NCBI GenBank assembly: GCA_903922605.1
Contig: CAIXUG010000052.1
Span: 124,001-188,000 of the forward strand
Source of the DNA: an uncultured Verrucomicrobiota bacterium
GTDB taxonomy: Bacteria > Verrucomicrobiota > Verrucomicrobiia > Limisphaerales > UBA9464
Direction of reading: 5' to 3'
DNA: 64,000 bases
Positions 42,304-51,186 of the stretch are shown in pieces (positions within the stretch are counted from its first letter, which is position 1; every line of letters starts with the position of its first letter). Below the pieces are notes generated by a model. It saw only the letters and a program-made list of their open reading frames with translations, ran no database searches and was not told where the DNA came from. The translations under genes were made by a program, and so were the position numbers.

Positions 42304-43497
42304 ATGAAACAAATCGGCTTCCTGCTGCTGGCCCTGCTGCTGGCGGGCTGCGACTCCGCTTCCCGTTCGCCAGGTGTCGCCGGCCCATGGGATTTGTCGC
42401 TCACCCAGCGCCCGCCGGCCGTGACGCATGGGACCAACACGGGGCTGGTCGAGGACCTGTATTACGAGGGTGAGCCCCGCAACGGAAAGCCCACGCGTGT
42501 CTTCGCGTATCTCGGGCGACCGGCCACCAACACCGATCAAAAAATGCCGGCGATGCTCCTGGTGCATGGCGGTGGCGGGAAGGCCTTCCGCGAATGGGCC
42601 GAGCACTGGGCGCGGCGCGGATACGTGGCGCTCGCCATGGACCTTTCCGGCAACGGTCCGGCCGGTCCTTTGCCCGACGGGATGCCGGACCAGTCCGACC
42701 AGTCGAAATTCCACGACTTCGGCGAAACCGAGGTGCGTGACATGTGGAGCTACCACGCCGTCGCGGCCGTGCTGCGCGGGCATGCGCTGTTGCGCTCGCT
42801 GCCGGAGGTGGATGCGGACCACATCGGCGTGACTGGCATCAGCTGGGGAGGCTATCTCACCTGCATCATCGCGGGGATTGATCCGGACCTGAAGGTCGCG
42901 GTGCCGGTTTACGGCTGCGGCTTCCTCGGCGACAACAGCTATTGGACCGACAAGTCCCTCGCCGCCATGAAGCCAGAGGCGCGGCAGCTCTGGCTGAAGA
43001 ATTTCGATCCCAGCCAATACCTCGACGGCGTGCGCTGCCCGACCCTGTTTCTCAATGGCACGACCGACTTCGCCTACCCGCTCGACAGCTACCAGAAATC
43101 CTACCGCCTTGTGCCGGAGAAGTACCGCCACGTGGACACGATTATCGGCCTGCCGCACGGCCACATCTGGACGTTTGAAGAAGTGGATGCCTTTGTGGAT
43201 AGCGCACTGCGCGGTGGGAAACCTCTGCCGCAAGTCGGCGCGGTCAAACTCACTGCCACCACCGCTACCGTCCCGGTCAGCACGGTGATCCCTTTGAAGT
43301 CCGCGACCCTGAATTACACGACCGACTCGGGCGTATGGCAGAAGCGCACTTGGAAAACCGTCCCCGCACGCATCGAGGGCGATTCGGTCACCGCTGACCT
43401 GCCACCGGAACGCCCGCTCACCGCCTTCCTCGCCGTCACTGATGAACGCGGCCTGCGCATCAGTTCGGAGCACTTCGTGTTGGGCGTTGGGCATTGA
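42304..43497 (+). CDS. Lipoprotein alpha/beta-hydrolase (acetyl xylan esterase/dienelactone hydrolase-like)
   Basis: 397 residues from ATG 42304 (MKQIGFLLLALLLAGC, lipobox Cys16); an ATG at 42280 is an alternative. MLLVHGGGGKAF supplies the oxyanion-hole region, GISWGG (GxSxG) the nucleophile, LFLNGTTDFAYP the Asp region and LPHGHIW the His. A beta-sandwich-like C-terminal domain follows from about 310. Probably an outer-membrane or periplasmic esterase acting on plant or microbial polysaccharide side groups. It begins 27 bases after the beta-lactamase-like gene; the two are likely one transcript. Confidence 0.85.
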   Translation: MKQIGFLLLALLLAGCDSASRSPGVAGPWDLSLTQRPPAVTHGTNTGLVEDLYYEGEPRNGKPTRVFAYLGRPATNTDQKMPAMLLVHGGGGKAFREWAEHWARRGYVALAMDLSGNGPAGPLPDGMPDQSDQSKFHDFGETEVRDMWSYHAVAAVLRGHALLRSLPEVDADHIGVTGISWGGYLTCIIAGIDPDLKVAVPVYGCGFLGDNSYWTDKSLAAMKPEARQLWLKNFDPSQYLDGVRCPTLFLNGTTDFAYPLDSYQKSYRLVPEKYRHVDTIIGLPHGHIWTFEEVDAFVDSALRGGKPLPQVGAVKLTATTATVPVSTVIPLKSATLNYTTDSGVWQKRTWKTVPARIEGDSVTADLPPERPLTAFLAVTDERGLRISSEHFVLGVGH

Positions 43498-43685
43498 TGT
43501 ACCAATCTGAGTTTCAATGTCCTGTGCGGGCCAGTCTTTCAAGATTCTCCACTTGAAGCCATACACCTCATTACAGGCGTTGTCGTTAGCGGGTTGCAAA
43601 ACCGACTAGAATGGAAAGCGTACGACGCAGATCGGAATTGGAAATGATCTAGCAATTCTTAGAATGCTTTTTAGGCGCTAAAATA
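43498..43685. other. Composition boundary of the AT-rich island
   Basis: The spacer contains a minus-strand reading stretch (43599 to about 43500) that looks protein-like (NDNACNEVYGFKWRILKDWP) and opens into the antisense of the esterase gene. It may be the remnant of a gene truncated when the neighbouring AT-rich genes were inserted, or chance. No attachment site, target duplication or recombinase is seen. Confidence 0.35.
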
Positions 43686-44342
43686 CTACGAGCCAACAGA
43701 AGAAACATCTCGCTTTTTCCCCCAAAAAATCATATCGTCATCTAAAGCTTTGGAGAAAAACTGCGGCAATCCAGCCTCGGTTGGGCAATCGTATCGACCT
43801 TGATAGGCCGTGACGTCCGTTACGCCTGGAGAAACCTCTCCTGCTTTGATCTCTTGGAAGACTAGTTGCCCAATAAGTAAACCTGGATATAGCGCAATAG
43901 GACTGTCGCTTAAATTGGCAAGTTCGAGTGTTAGGCACCCTTTAAAGCCCGGTTGCACTACAGACGCAGTAGCAACGACTAGTCCCAAGCGGCCCCACGA
44001 TGAGCGACTCGCCACTTGGCAGCATACTGTCGCGGGAAGTGAGACATACTCTAATGTGACAGCCAATATGAGTTGATTGGGATGCAATACAAATTCAGAG
44101 TGATATTTTAAGCGTATGCGATCATAAAGTCGCTTCTCTACTTGATGGACGCTTTTGGGGTCGGTTACATCGTGGCTCGCTACAAATGTTCGGCGCGGAA
44201 CGATGATCGAGGAACCCAAGCGGACATCAATTGAGGCGGGACCGATCTGTTTCGAAGATAGGAGGGGGGTAACTATCAGTTTTTCACGATAGTCCTTACG
44301 TAAAATGAGTGCTTCTAAGGCTTGTTTATTTAAAACACTCAT
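43686..44342 (-). CDS. dCTP deaminase / dUTPase-fold protein in an AT-rich operon
   Basis: 218 residues. The Dcd/dUTPase fold is shown by GPASIDVRLG near residue 34, ASRSSWGRLGL (111-121) and VVQPGFKGCLTLELAN (128-143), with E140 at the position of the catalytic Glu of dCTP deaminase. The PGF motif is preceded by VQ where housekeeping Dcd usually has ID, so activity may differ. Dcd converts dCTP to dUTP; some relatives also hydrolyse dUTP. It lies in DNA of roughly 40-50% G+C and its ATG overlaps the stop of the zinc-protease gene (ATGA). A nucleotide-depletion role in defence is inference. Confidence 0.75.
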   Translation of the reverse strand: MSVLNKQALEALILRKDYREKLIVTPLLSSKQIGPASIDVRLGSSIIVPRRTFVASHDVTDPKSVHQVEKRLYDRIRLKYHSEFVLHPNQLILAVTLEYVSLPATVCCQVASRSSWGRLGLVVATASVVQPGFKGCLTLELANLSDSPIALYPGLLIGQLVFQEIKAGEVSPGVTDVTAYQGRYDCPTEAGLPQFFSKALDDDMIFWGKKRDVSSVGS

Positions 44343-45865
44343 GTGGGTTTATGATGTTTCCATGCGTTAAAATCGTGCTGGATATAAGACACTTCAAACG
44401 CTTTGGCGGTCAGTTGCTCCACTTTTTGAATCTGTCGATTGATTTCTTCGGTATTGAAGTTGCCATCTCGAACCATGAGAACATGCATCCGAAATAAGGC
44501 GGACGCATTTAAAATAGTGGCAAATGTTGCAGGAATGCCCAAAAGTGGATCAGTGTCGTCTGGTATAATGTTTGGGAGAATATCGGCATCAAGTCTGCGA
44601 ATGAGTTCGAAAACTTGGGATCCCGAAACGTCATCGAATGCCTTTTGATCCCGTAACACGAAGAGTATCTCTTTTGAGCATCTCCTAACAAAATTCTCCA
44701 ACGACTGCTTCAGTTCGAGAAGGTTATTTTCAAGCGCTTGCTCAATGGCTTTGGCGTCCCCATCTCCCGCTGGACGAACAGAGACATGGTCTGCGATATG
44801 ATCATCTGGAATATCGGTGACATGCTCGCCTACCTTATTCAAAGCTTTTCTTCTATTCCGCAAAGATGTGAGCTTCGCTTGCAACTCTTCGGGAATTTTC
44901 CCCGGCAACTTTACCAATCTGGAATGGAACTCATCGCCCAAGGTGTCAGGAAGCGACTCGAACTTCACCCTTAACTCTTCAGCGAATTTGGCCAAGTTTA
45001 AATGTGCCTTCACACATCCTAGACGGAAGGCAAAGCTGGGATATGCACGAATGTTTGAATCCTTAGGACTCAACTTTGTGCTCCAAGAATTGTGATCTGT
45101 CCCCCAGCCCATCTCGTAAAGAGAAAGCAAGAACGCCGGGCCTGCAATCATTGAACCCACCAAATCACAGAACAGTTCCGTTGCAATGCTTTTTAAAGCC
45201 CAGACCATCCTTATTGTTAATCGCTTACTTATACTTGGATTTGTCTTCGTGAAGCCGCTACTAATTAAGGAGATGGTGTTCTGAAACTCTGCCTTAAAAA
45301 TAAGAAATAAATCATTCTCTTTAGACCAATATAATGCATGTCCAAACTCATGTCCTATATTCGCATAAAGAGGTAAGTTCTCGTCCTCCAATGATGCGAT
45401 CTGCAGGCAATAAAGATGCTGTTTCCCAAGAATACGATCGATTTCTACGGGAGGCAGCACGCTTTCCAACAGCAAACGCAGGCGATGTGTAAATGAACTG
45501 ATGCCGTAATTATGCTCAGCAAAAACTGAATAGAAAATCTCTCTATCTCCATTCGGGAATAGCAATTTCCAGAAATGGTCACAGTAACTTACCAACGGCC
45601 ATGAAATGTGGTCGCTCGTTGAAGCTTCGACGCGTTCCACAAGACTCTGTATCTGAATTAGCGCATGGTAGAGAGCTTCGGGGTTCATTGCCTCCCAGAA
45701 AACCTTATTTCCAAGGCTTTCAATCGCCGCTAACAGTAGGTTGCGAGCAATATCCGAGGAATGTGTGGGGAACGCCGCCGTATCAATCTGAACAACTCGA
45801 CGTTTTGTTTTCTCCACTAATGCGAGAGACTTTGACAGAACAAGAGAGTCGATTTGTGTAGTCAT
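44339..45865 (-). CDS. HExxH zinc-metalloprotease-like protein of unknown family
   Basis: 508 residues, no signal peptide, so presumably cytoplasmic. ANIGHEFGHALYW gives H172-E173-x-x-H176, and ATELFCDLVGSMIAGPAFL supplies E230 with D234, an ExxxD arrangement like the third zinc ligand of gluzincins. The C-terminal 180 residues are helical and charged. Family not recognised beyond a zincin. It is the middle gene of an AT-rich operon, 21 bases after the small helical protein gene and overlapping the dCTP-deaminase-like gene. Substrate unknown; it might activate or degrade a partner. Confidence 0.7.
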   Translation of the reverse strand: MTTQIDSLVLSKSLALVEKTKRRVVQIDTAAFPTHSSDIARNLLLAAIESLGNKVFWEAMNPEALYHALIQIQSLVERVEASTSDHISWPLVSYCDHFWKLLFPNGDREIFYSVFAEHNYGISSFTHRLRLLLESVLPPVEIDRILGKQHLYCLQIASLEDENLPLYANIGHEFGHALYWSKENDLFLIFKAEFQNTISLISSGFTKTNPSISKRLTIRMVWALKSIATELFCDLVGSMIAGPAFLLSLYEMGWGTDHNSWSTKLSPKDSNIRAYPSFAFRLGCVKAHLNLAKFAEELRVKFESLPDTLGDEFHSRLVKLPGKIPEELQAKLTSLRNRRKALNKVGEHVTDIPDDHIADHVSVRPAGDGDAKAIEQALENNLLELKQSLENFVRRCSKEILFVLRDQKAFDDVSGSQVFELIRRLDADILPNIIPDDTDPLLGIPATFATILNASALFRMHVLMVRDGNFNTEEINRQIQKVEQLTAKAFEVSYIQHDFNAWKHHKPT

Positions 45866-45886
45866 ACCCCTCGTGACCTTGTGAGC

Positions 45887-46369
45887 TCAGATTAGCAAGG
45901 CTGACTCGGTTTGCTGGAGCAATTCTGCTAGTAAACTGTGAAGGATCGTAAATTCCTCTTTTGGCGGATTTTCAGGAAAAAGACTATCATTCACTTTGTT
46001 AACGTAGGCTTCCAACGCTTCTTCTAGTCGCGTGCATTTATCCTTGAAGGATAACCTATGGCTCTTCAGCCACCGCTTAAATGGAGGCAGCTCTTGCAAT
46101 ATTAAACCCAAATTGACGTCAAGCGTGTAACTAAAATCTGCCGATTTGCAAGAGAGGAACGCGCCAGAAGAAAGAACATCAGCAACTTCCTTCGTCTCCA
46201 GTTCTTTCTTAAGAAAATCCGCCAAGGCAAGAAGCCTAGCTTTGTCCAAATCAGCGATATCTTTCAAACTTTGAGCATTCTGTGCGCGTTCTAGAGCATG
46301 GCTCATCGACTTAAGATGGCTCCACAAATCTGCGTATGCTCCTGTACTTGCTATTGCTTGCGGTATCAC
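45887..46369 (-). CDS. Small helical protein of unknown function, first gene of AT-rich operon
   Basis: 160 residues from a GTG at 46369; an ATG at 46306 (MSHALERAQ) is an alternative start. The sequence is almost entirely charged amphipathic helix (LADFLKKELETKEVADVL; KDKCTRLEEALEAYVNKV) with no Cys/His cluster, signal or membrane segment. No homologue recognised. Its 21-base spacing from the protease gene and shared low G+C put it in the same transcription unit; a sensor, adaptor or protease substrate role would be guesswork. Confidence 0.6.
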   Translation of the reverse strand: MIPQAIASTGAYADLWSHLKSMSHALERAQNAQSLKDIADLDKARLLALADFLKKELETKEVADVLSSGAFLSCKSADFSYTLDVNLGLILQELPPFKRWLKSHRLSFKDKCTRLEEALEAYVNKVNDSLFPENPPKEEFTILHSLLAELLQQTESALLI

Positions 46370-46564
46370 TGCCTTTTTGTCGCAGCGTCCTCCAAATTCT
46401 CAACAAAAATCTTGAACCGCGCACCAAACACACTTGGAAAACCCTCCGCGAAATTGACATGGAAAAGAACGATAAACTGTTGTCTGGCGAAGGAAATCTC
46501 GTTGTCGGTTCACTGCCGATTGGGCGGCGGCGTTTCGAGCTAGATCCTACTGGGACGTTGGGGT

Positions 46565-48010
46565 TTACGCGAGAATCGGCTTCACGACTTCTCCGTGGAC
46601 GTCGGTGAGGCGGAAATCGCGGCCCTGAAAGCGGTAGGTGAGCTTCAGGTGGTCCATCCCGAAGAGGTGCAGGATGGTCGCGTGCAGGTCATGGACGTGG
46701 ACTTTCTGATCCACCGCGTAGAAGCCGAAATCATCCGTGCCGCCGTACACAGTACCGGGCTTGATGCCGCCGCCGGCCATCCAGATCGTGTAGCCGTGCG
46801 GATGGTGGTCGCGCCCGACCTGATCGGGTTTGAGCGCCCCCTGCATCATCGGGGTGCGGCCAAATTCGCCGCCCCAGAGCACCAGCGTCTCGTCGAGTAG
46901 GCCGCGCTCCTTGAGGTCCTTGATGAGGGCGACGGCGGACTGATCGGTCTCGGCGCAGCGCTTCTTGAGGTCGAAGATGAGGTTGCCGTCGGGGCCGCCG
47001 TGGTGATCCCAACCGCGATGGTAGAGCTGCACGAAGCGGACGCCGCGTTCGACGAGGCGGCGGGCGAGCAGGCAGTTGTTGGCAAAAGACGCACGACCGG
47101 GCGTGGTACCATAGGCCTCCTGCGTTTTGGGCGTTTCCTTCGAAATGTCCATCACTTCGGGCACGCTCGTCTGCATCCGGTAGGCCAGCTCGTAGGAGGC
47201 GATGCGGGTCTGGATCTCGGGGTCCTGCAGCGCGTCGTAGCGGATCTGGTTGAGGTCGCGGAGGGCATCCAGCGACTGGCGACGACGCTGCGCGCCCATG
47301 CCGGGCGGGTTGCTGACGAAGAGCACGGGATCGCCCTGCGACCGGAGCGTGACGCCCTGATGGACGGTGGGCAGGAAGCCGCTGCCCCACGAGGCGTTGG
47401 TGAGCGGCTGGCCGGCACCGGTCATCAGGACGACAAACGCGGGCAGATCCTTGTTCGCGCTGCCGAGACCGTAGCTGAACCAAGAGCCCATCGCAGGCCG
47501 GCCGGCGAGCTGCGCGCCGGTGTTCATGAAGATCGTCGCGGGATCGTGGTTGAAGGCCTCGGAGTAGAAGCCCTTCACGAAGCAGACGTCGTCCGTGATG
47601 GTCGCGAGGTGCGGCAGCAGCTCGCTAAGCCACATACCCGACTTGCCGTGCTGGGCGAACTTGTAGGGCGAAGCGAGCAGCTTGGCCTGCTTGCCGATCT
47701 GCGCGAGGCGGATGTTCTTCACCAGTTCCTCGGGCACCTGCTGACCATCCCGCTTGGCCAGCTCGGGCTTCGGATCAAAGAGGTCGAGGTGCGAAGGTCC
47801 GCCGGACTGGAAGAGGTAGATGATGTTCTTGGCCTTGGGCGCGAAGTGCGGCTTCCCGAGGATTGGCACCGAGTTGTCGGCGGCGAACAGCTTCTCGTTG
47901 AACAGCGATCCCAACGCGAGTGCGCCCATCCCGGTGCCGCACTGCTGGAGAAACCGGCGGCGTGTGGTGGCGCGGAGGGAGTCGAGGGCCGGAGGCGGGA
48001 GGGAGTTCAT
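46565..48010 (-). CDS. DUF1501 family protein, Tat-exported
   Basis: 481 residues. The Tat signal is TRRRFLQQCGTGMGALALG. NIIYLFQSGGPSHLDLFDPKP, WFSYGLGSANKDLPAFVVL, WDHHGGPDGNLIFDLKKRC, LVLWGGEFGRTPMMQ and GRDHHPHGYTIWMAGGG are the sulfatase-like DUF1501 motifs of the PSD1-associated subgroup. It is downstream of, and almost certainly cotranscribed with, the cytochrome/DUF1549/DUF1553 gene, the usual pairing in PVC bacteria. Probable periplasmic role in polysaccharide breakdown; not proven. Confidence 0.88.
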   Translation of the reverse strand: MNSLPPPALDSLRATTRRRFLQQCGTGMGALALGSLFNEKLFAADNSVPILGKPHFAPKAKNIIYLFQSGGPSHLDLFDPKPELAKRDGQQVPEELVKNIRLAQIGKQAKLLASPYKFAQHGKSGMWLSELLPHLATITDDVCFVKGFYSEAFNHDPATIFMNTGAQLAGRPAMGSWFSYGLGSANKDLPAFVVLMTGAGQPLTNASWGSGFLPTVHQGVTLRSQGDPVLFVSNPPGMGAQRRRQSLDALRDLNQIRYDALQDPEIQTRIASYELAYRMQTSVPEVMDISKETPKTQEAYGTTPGRASFANNCLLARRLVERGVRFVQLYHRGWDHHGGPDGNLIFDLKKRCAETDQSAVALIKDLKERGLLDETLVLWGGEFGRTPMMQGALKPDQVGRDHHPHGYTIWMAGGGIKPGTVYGGTDDFGFYAVDQKVHVHDLHATILHLFGMDHLKLTYRFQGRDFRLTDVHGEVVKPILA

Positions 48011-48021
48011 AGCCGGGGAGA

Positions 48022-48055
48022 AAGTAATCAGTGAAGCAGTGATCAGTAACCAGTA
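48022..48055. repeat. CAGTGATCAGT word repeat
   Basis: AGTAATCAGTGAAGCAGTGA continues as TCAGTAACCAGTA in the short spacer between the DUF1501 gene and the upstream DUF1549/DUF1553 gene. It is another spacer-specific iterated word. Confidence 0.5.
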
Positions 48056-48073
48056 TGGGGAGACGAGGTCCGA

Positions 48074-51000
48074 TCAGCCTTTGGTTAGAGTTTCATCCAG
48101 GTTGAACAACACATTGGCCACCATCATCCAGGCCGCGAGTTTGCGGGCTTCGAGGGAGGCGGAGCGCTCGGCGGTGCCGACGTTGATGAAGGTCGCGGCG
48201 GCCTCGGGGTCGCGGCGGAATTCCTTCGTCTGCTGGTCCAGCAGGGCGAGCAGGCGGTCGCGTTCGGTCTTGGTGGGGGCGCGGCCGAGGCAGGTGTGGA
48301 AGGCGAACTCGATCCGGGCCGCGTCGTCCGGGCCCCCTTCGGTGAGCACGCGCTGGGCGAAGACGCGGGCCGCTTCGAGGAGCGTCGGCTCGTTGAGGGC
48401 GGCGAGGGCTTGCAGCGGGGTGTTCGTGCGCGGACGGCGCGCGACGCAGACTTCACGGCTCGGGGCGTCGAAGGTGGAGAACGTCGGGTACGTGCAGACG
48501 CGACGCCAGAAGGTGTAGATCGCGCGGCGATAGAGGTCCGGCCCTTCGCTCACGGGCCATTCATCCATGCCGATCTCGGGGCGCAGGAAACCAATCTCCT
48601 TCCACAGGTTCGGTACCTGCACCGGATACACGCTCGGACCGCCCAGCTTCGGGTTGAGCAGCCCGCTCACCGCCAGCGCGTGGTCGCGGATCATCTCGGC
48701 GTCCATGCGGAAGCGTGGTCCGTGCGAGAGCAGGCGATTGTAAAAATCCTTTTCCTGCCGCGTCGCGTCGGTCGCGGCGCTTTGCCGGTAGGTGGCGGAC
48801 ATCACGATGAGCTTCTGCATCGCCTTCACGTCCCAGCCGGTGCGGATGAACTCCGTGGCAAGCCAGTCGAGCAGCTCGGGGTGCGAAGGCGCTTCGCCCT
48901 GCCGGCCGAAATCCTCGCTGGTCTTCACGAGGCCGGTGCCAAAGGCACGCTCCCAGAAGCGGTTCACGGTCACGCGCGCCGTGAGCGGGTTCGCGGGGTC
49001 CACCAGCCATTTCGCGAGCGCGAGGCGGTTGGCGGGCTGGCCCTCGGGCAGGGGTTGAAAGACGGCGGGCACGCCGGCAGTGACTTCGTTGCCCTTGCTG
49101 AGGAAGTCGCCGCGGAGGTGGACGTAGGTCGTCCGTGGCTGCGGTTCGCTGCGCTCCTGCACGATGAGCGTGGTGAACTTCTGCGCGGCCAATTCCTTCT
49201 CGCGCTGCTCCAGCCGGAAGCGCTCGCGCTCCAGCCCCCGGATCACCGGTGAGGCCGTGCAGTAGTGGGCGGTAAGCTGCTTGGCCTGCTCCGGCGTGCG
49301 TTGCGCCGCCGGTTTGGCGACGAGCTGGCGGATGTCGGCAGGTACGGGCCAGCGGGCGGCGGGGTCCTTCTCGGTGGTCACCGACAGCCGGAAGCGGCCG
49401 ATGCAGTGGCTGTTGCCGTGATAGTGGTCGAACCGGAAAGTGAGCCGGCTGCCACCGGGGTAACCCGCCGGATCCTTTACCTCCGCGATCAGGAAGTGGC
49501 GCTGGCCGAACTGCGGGCCGATGGCCCACCCGGTCTTGGGGTTGCGGTCGATGGCGTGCTCGGCGCGGTAGTATTGCTGCTCCCAGTCCGCCGTGGCCTT
49601 CACGAAGAACAGGTTGGTATCCGCCGGAACGGGGACGGACGGCGAAAGCGGCGCGGCGCTGAAGGCAAACTCGTCGAGAATGAAATTGCCGCTCGCGCCC
49701 CAGCGGCCGGGGCCGTTCTTCGGAAGGCTGGGGTCAGGCAACACTTCCAGCAGCACGGCGGTGATACCGGTCAGGTCGGTATCCGCCGAGACCGTGATGG
49801 TGTCGTAAATGGGATTCACCCCGGTGCCGAGCACCGAGCCATCGGGCAGATTGGTGTAGCTGGAGCCGCCCGTGGAGGTGACGTTCTTGAGTTCCAGCGT
49901 TCGCCAGACATCACCCTTCTTCGCGACGGTCTTCTCCCACTTGGCCTGCTCGACGGGCAACTTCTGTTCCGCCGCCGCAAGTTGCTGCTTGGTCTGTTCC
50001 AAACGCGAATGAATGAAATTCTCCGTCTGGCTCAGGTCGGGCTTGGGTACCTCGACGTTTGGGGCGGGGCTGTAGTTGCCGCCGTCGGTCGTGTTGTTGA
50101 AGAACGCGTAGAACCGGTAGTAGTCATCGTGAGTGATGGGATCGTATTTGTGCGTGTGGCACTCGGCGCAGTTCAACGTGAGCCCCAGCCACGTGGTGCT
50201 GACTGTGGCGACGCGATCCTTCACTGCTTTGACGCGGTACTCCTCAGCATCGCCGCCACCCTCGTCGTTGAGCTTGGTGTTGCGGTTGAAACCGGTGGCG
50301 ATCTTCTGATCCAGCGTGGGATTTGGCAGGAGATCGCCCGCGAGCTGCTCGATGGTGAACTGATCGAAGGGCTCGTTCCGGTTGAAGGCGTTGATGACCC
50401 ACTCGCGGTACGGCCAGACCGAGCGGGCCAGATCCACCTGGTAGCCGTTGGAGTCGGCATAGCGCGCGAGGTCGAGCCAGCCGCGCGCCATGTGCTCACC
50501 GTAGTGTGGCGAGACCAGCAGGCGATCCACGAGCCGCTCGTAGGCGTCGGGGGAGCGGTCGTTGGCGAACGCCTCCACCTCCGTCCAGGTCGGCGGCAGG
50601 CCGGTGAGGTCCAGACTCAGCCGGCGGGCGAGCGTGTAGCGATCGGCCTCGGTCTGCGGCCGGAGCCCTTCCTTTTCCAGACGGGCGAGGATGAACCGGT
50701 CGATTTCGTTGCGGATCCACGTGGAATCCTTGACGACCGGTGGTTCGGGACGGACCGGCCGCTGGAAAGACCAATGCTTCCGTGGATCGGTTTCCGGCCA
50801 CACGGCGCCGTCGTCAATCCATTGGCGCAACGACGCGATCTGCTGCTCGGTCAGGTGCTCCCCCTTGGGGGGCATGACTTCGTCGGGATCGTCGGCGGTG
50901 ACGCGGTGAAGGATTTCGCTGGCCGCCGATTGGCCTGGTACCAGCGCGATCTTTCCGGACTTGGCGGCCTTAAGCGCCGCCGCCCGTGAGTCGAGGCGCA

Positions 51001-51163
51001 GGTCGGCCTTCTGCTTGTCCGGGCCGTGGCACTCGGAGCAGCGCTTGATGAGGATCGGCTCGATTTCCTTGCCGAAATCGACCGGGGCCGGAGCCGCCAA
51101 GGCGACCGCTGCGAAAAAGGACAAGCCGCCGATGGCGGCTGCCAGGGCGGCTTTGTCGTGCAT
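48074..51163 (-). CDS. Planctomycete-type cytochrome c / DUF1549 / DUF1553 protein
   Basis: 1029 residues from ATG 51163; a GTG at 51190 would overlap the stop of the upstream giant gene. Signal peptide, then CSECH (C42, C45, H46) in the planctomycete cytochrome C domain; DUF1549 ([46 protein letters not shown]); a central galactose-binding-like module ([12 protein letters not shown] region); DUF1553 ([51 protein letters not shown]). Paired with a DUF1501 gene downstream. Probably a periplasmic heme enzyme in glycan degradation; the reaction is unknown. Confidence 0.87.
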   Translation of the reverse strand: MHDKAALAAAIGGLSFFAAVALAAPAPVDFGKEIEPILIKRCSECHGPDKQKADLRLDSRAAALKAAKSGKIALVPGQSAASEILHRVTADDPDEVMPPKGEHLTEQQIASLRQWIDDGAVWPETDPRKHWSFQRPVRPEPPVVKDSTWIRNEIDRFILARLEKEGLRPQTEADRYTLARRLSLDLTGLPPTWTEVEAFANDRSPDAYERLVDRLLVSPHYGEHMARGWLDLARYADSNGYQVDLARSVWPYREWVINAFNRNEPFDQFTIEQLAGDLLPNPTLDQKIATGFNRNTKLNDEGGGDAEEYRVKAVKDRVATVSTTWLGLTLNCAECHTHKYDPITHDDYYRFYAFFNNTTDGGNYSPAPNVEVPKPDLSQTENFIHSRLEQTKQQLAAAEQKLPVEQAKWEKTVAKKGDVWRTLELKNVTSTGGSSYTNLPDGSVLGTGVNPIYDTITVSADTDLTGITAVLLEVLPDPSLPKNGPGRWGASGNFILDEFAFSAAPLSPSVPVPADTNLFFVKATADWEQQYYRAEHAIDRNPKTGWAIGPQFGQRHFLIAEVKDPAGYPGGSRLTFRFDHYHGNSHCIGRFRLSVTTEKDPAARWPVPADIRQLVAKPAAQRTPEQAKQLTAHYCTASPVIRGLERERFRLEQREKELAAQKFTTLIVQERSEPQPRTTYVHLRGDFLSKGNEVTAGVPAVFQPLPEGQPANRLALAKWLVDPANPLTARVTVNRFWERAFGTGLVKTSEDFGRQGEAPSHPELLDWLATEFIRTGWDVKAMQKLIVMSATYRQSAATDATRQEKDFYNRLLSHGPRFRMDAEMIRDHALAVSGLLNPKLGGPSVYPVQVPNLWKEIGFLRPEIGMDEWPVSEGPDLYRRAIYTFWRRVCTYPTFSTFDAPSREVCVARRPRTNTPLQALAALNEPTLLEAARVFAQRVLTEGGPDDAARIEFAFHTCLGRAPTKTERDRLLALLDQQTKEFRRDPEAAATFINVGTAERSASLEARKLAAWMMVANVLFNLDETLTKG

Positions 51164-51186
51164 GGGATTTCGTCTGGCCGGGTCAA

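Noticed and set aside
43480..43600. Integron attC-like site (GTTGGGC core words near the end of the esterase gene and GTTAGCG downstream)
   Set aside because: No matching RYYYAAC partner with the expected spacing was found and no integrase gene is present; GTTGGGC lies inside the esterase coding end.
46336..46608. 90-residue plus-strand frame upstream of the AT-rich operon (MLLYLLLLAVSLPFCRS...)
   Set aside because: The signal-peptide-like start is antisense to the first operon gene and the end is antisense to DUF1501; no ribosome binding site or homology is apparent. It could be a truncated gene but cannot be supported.
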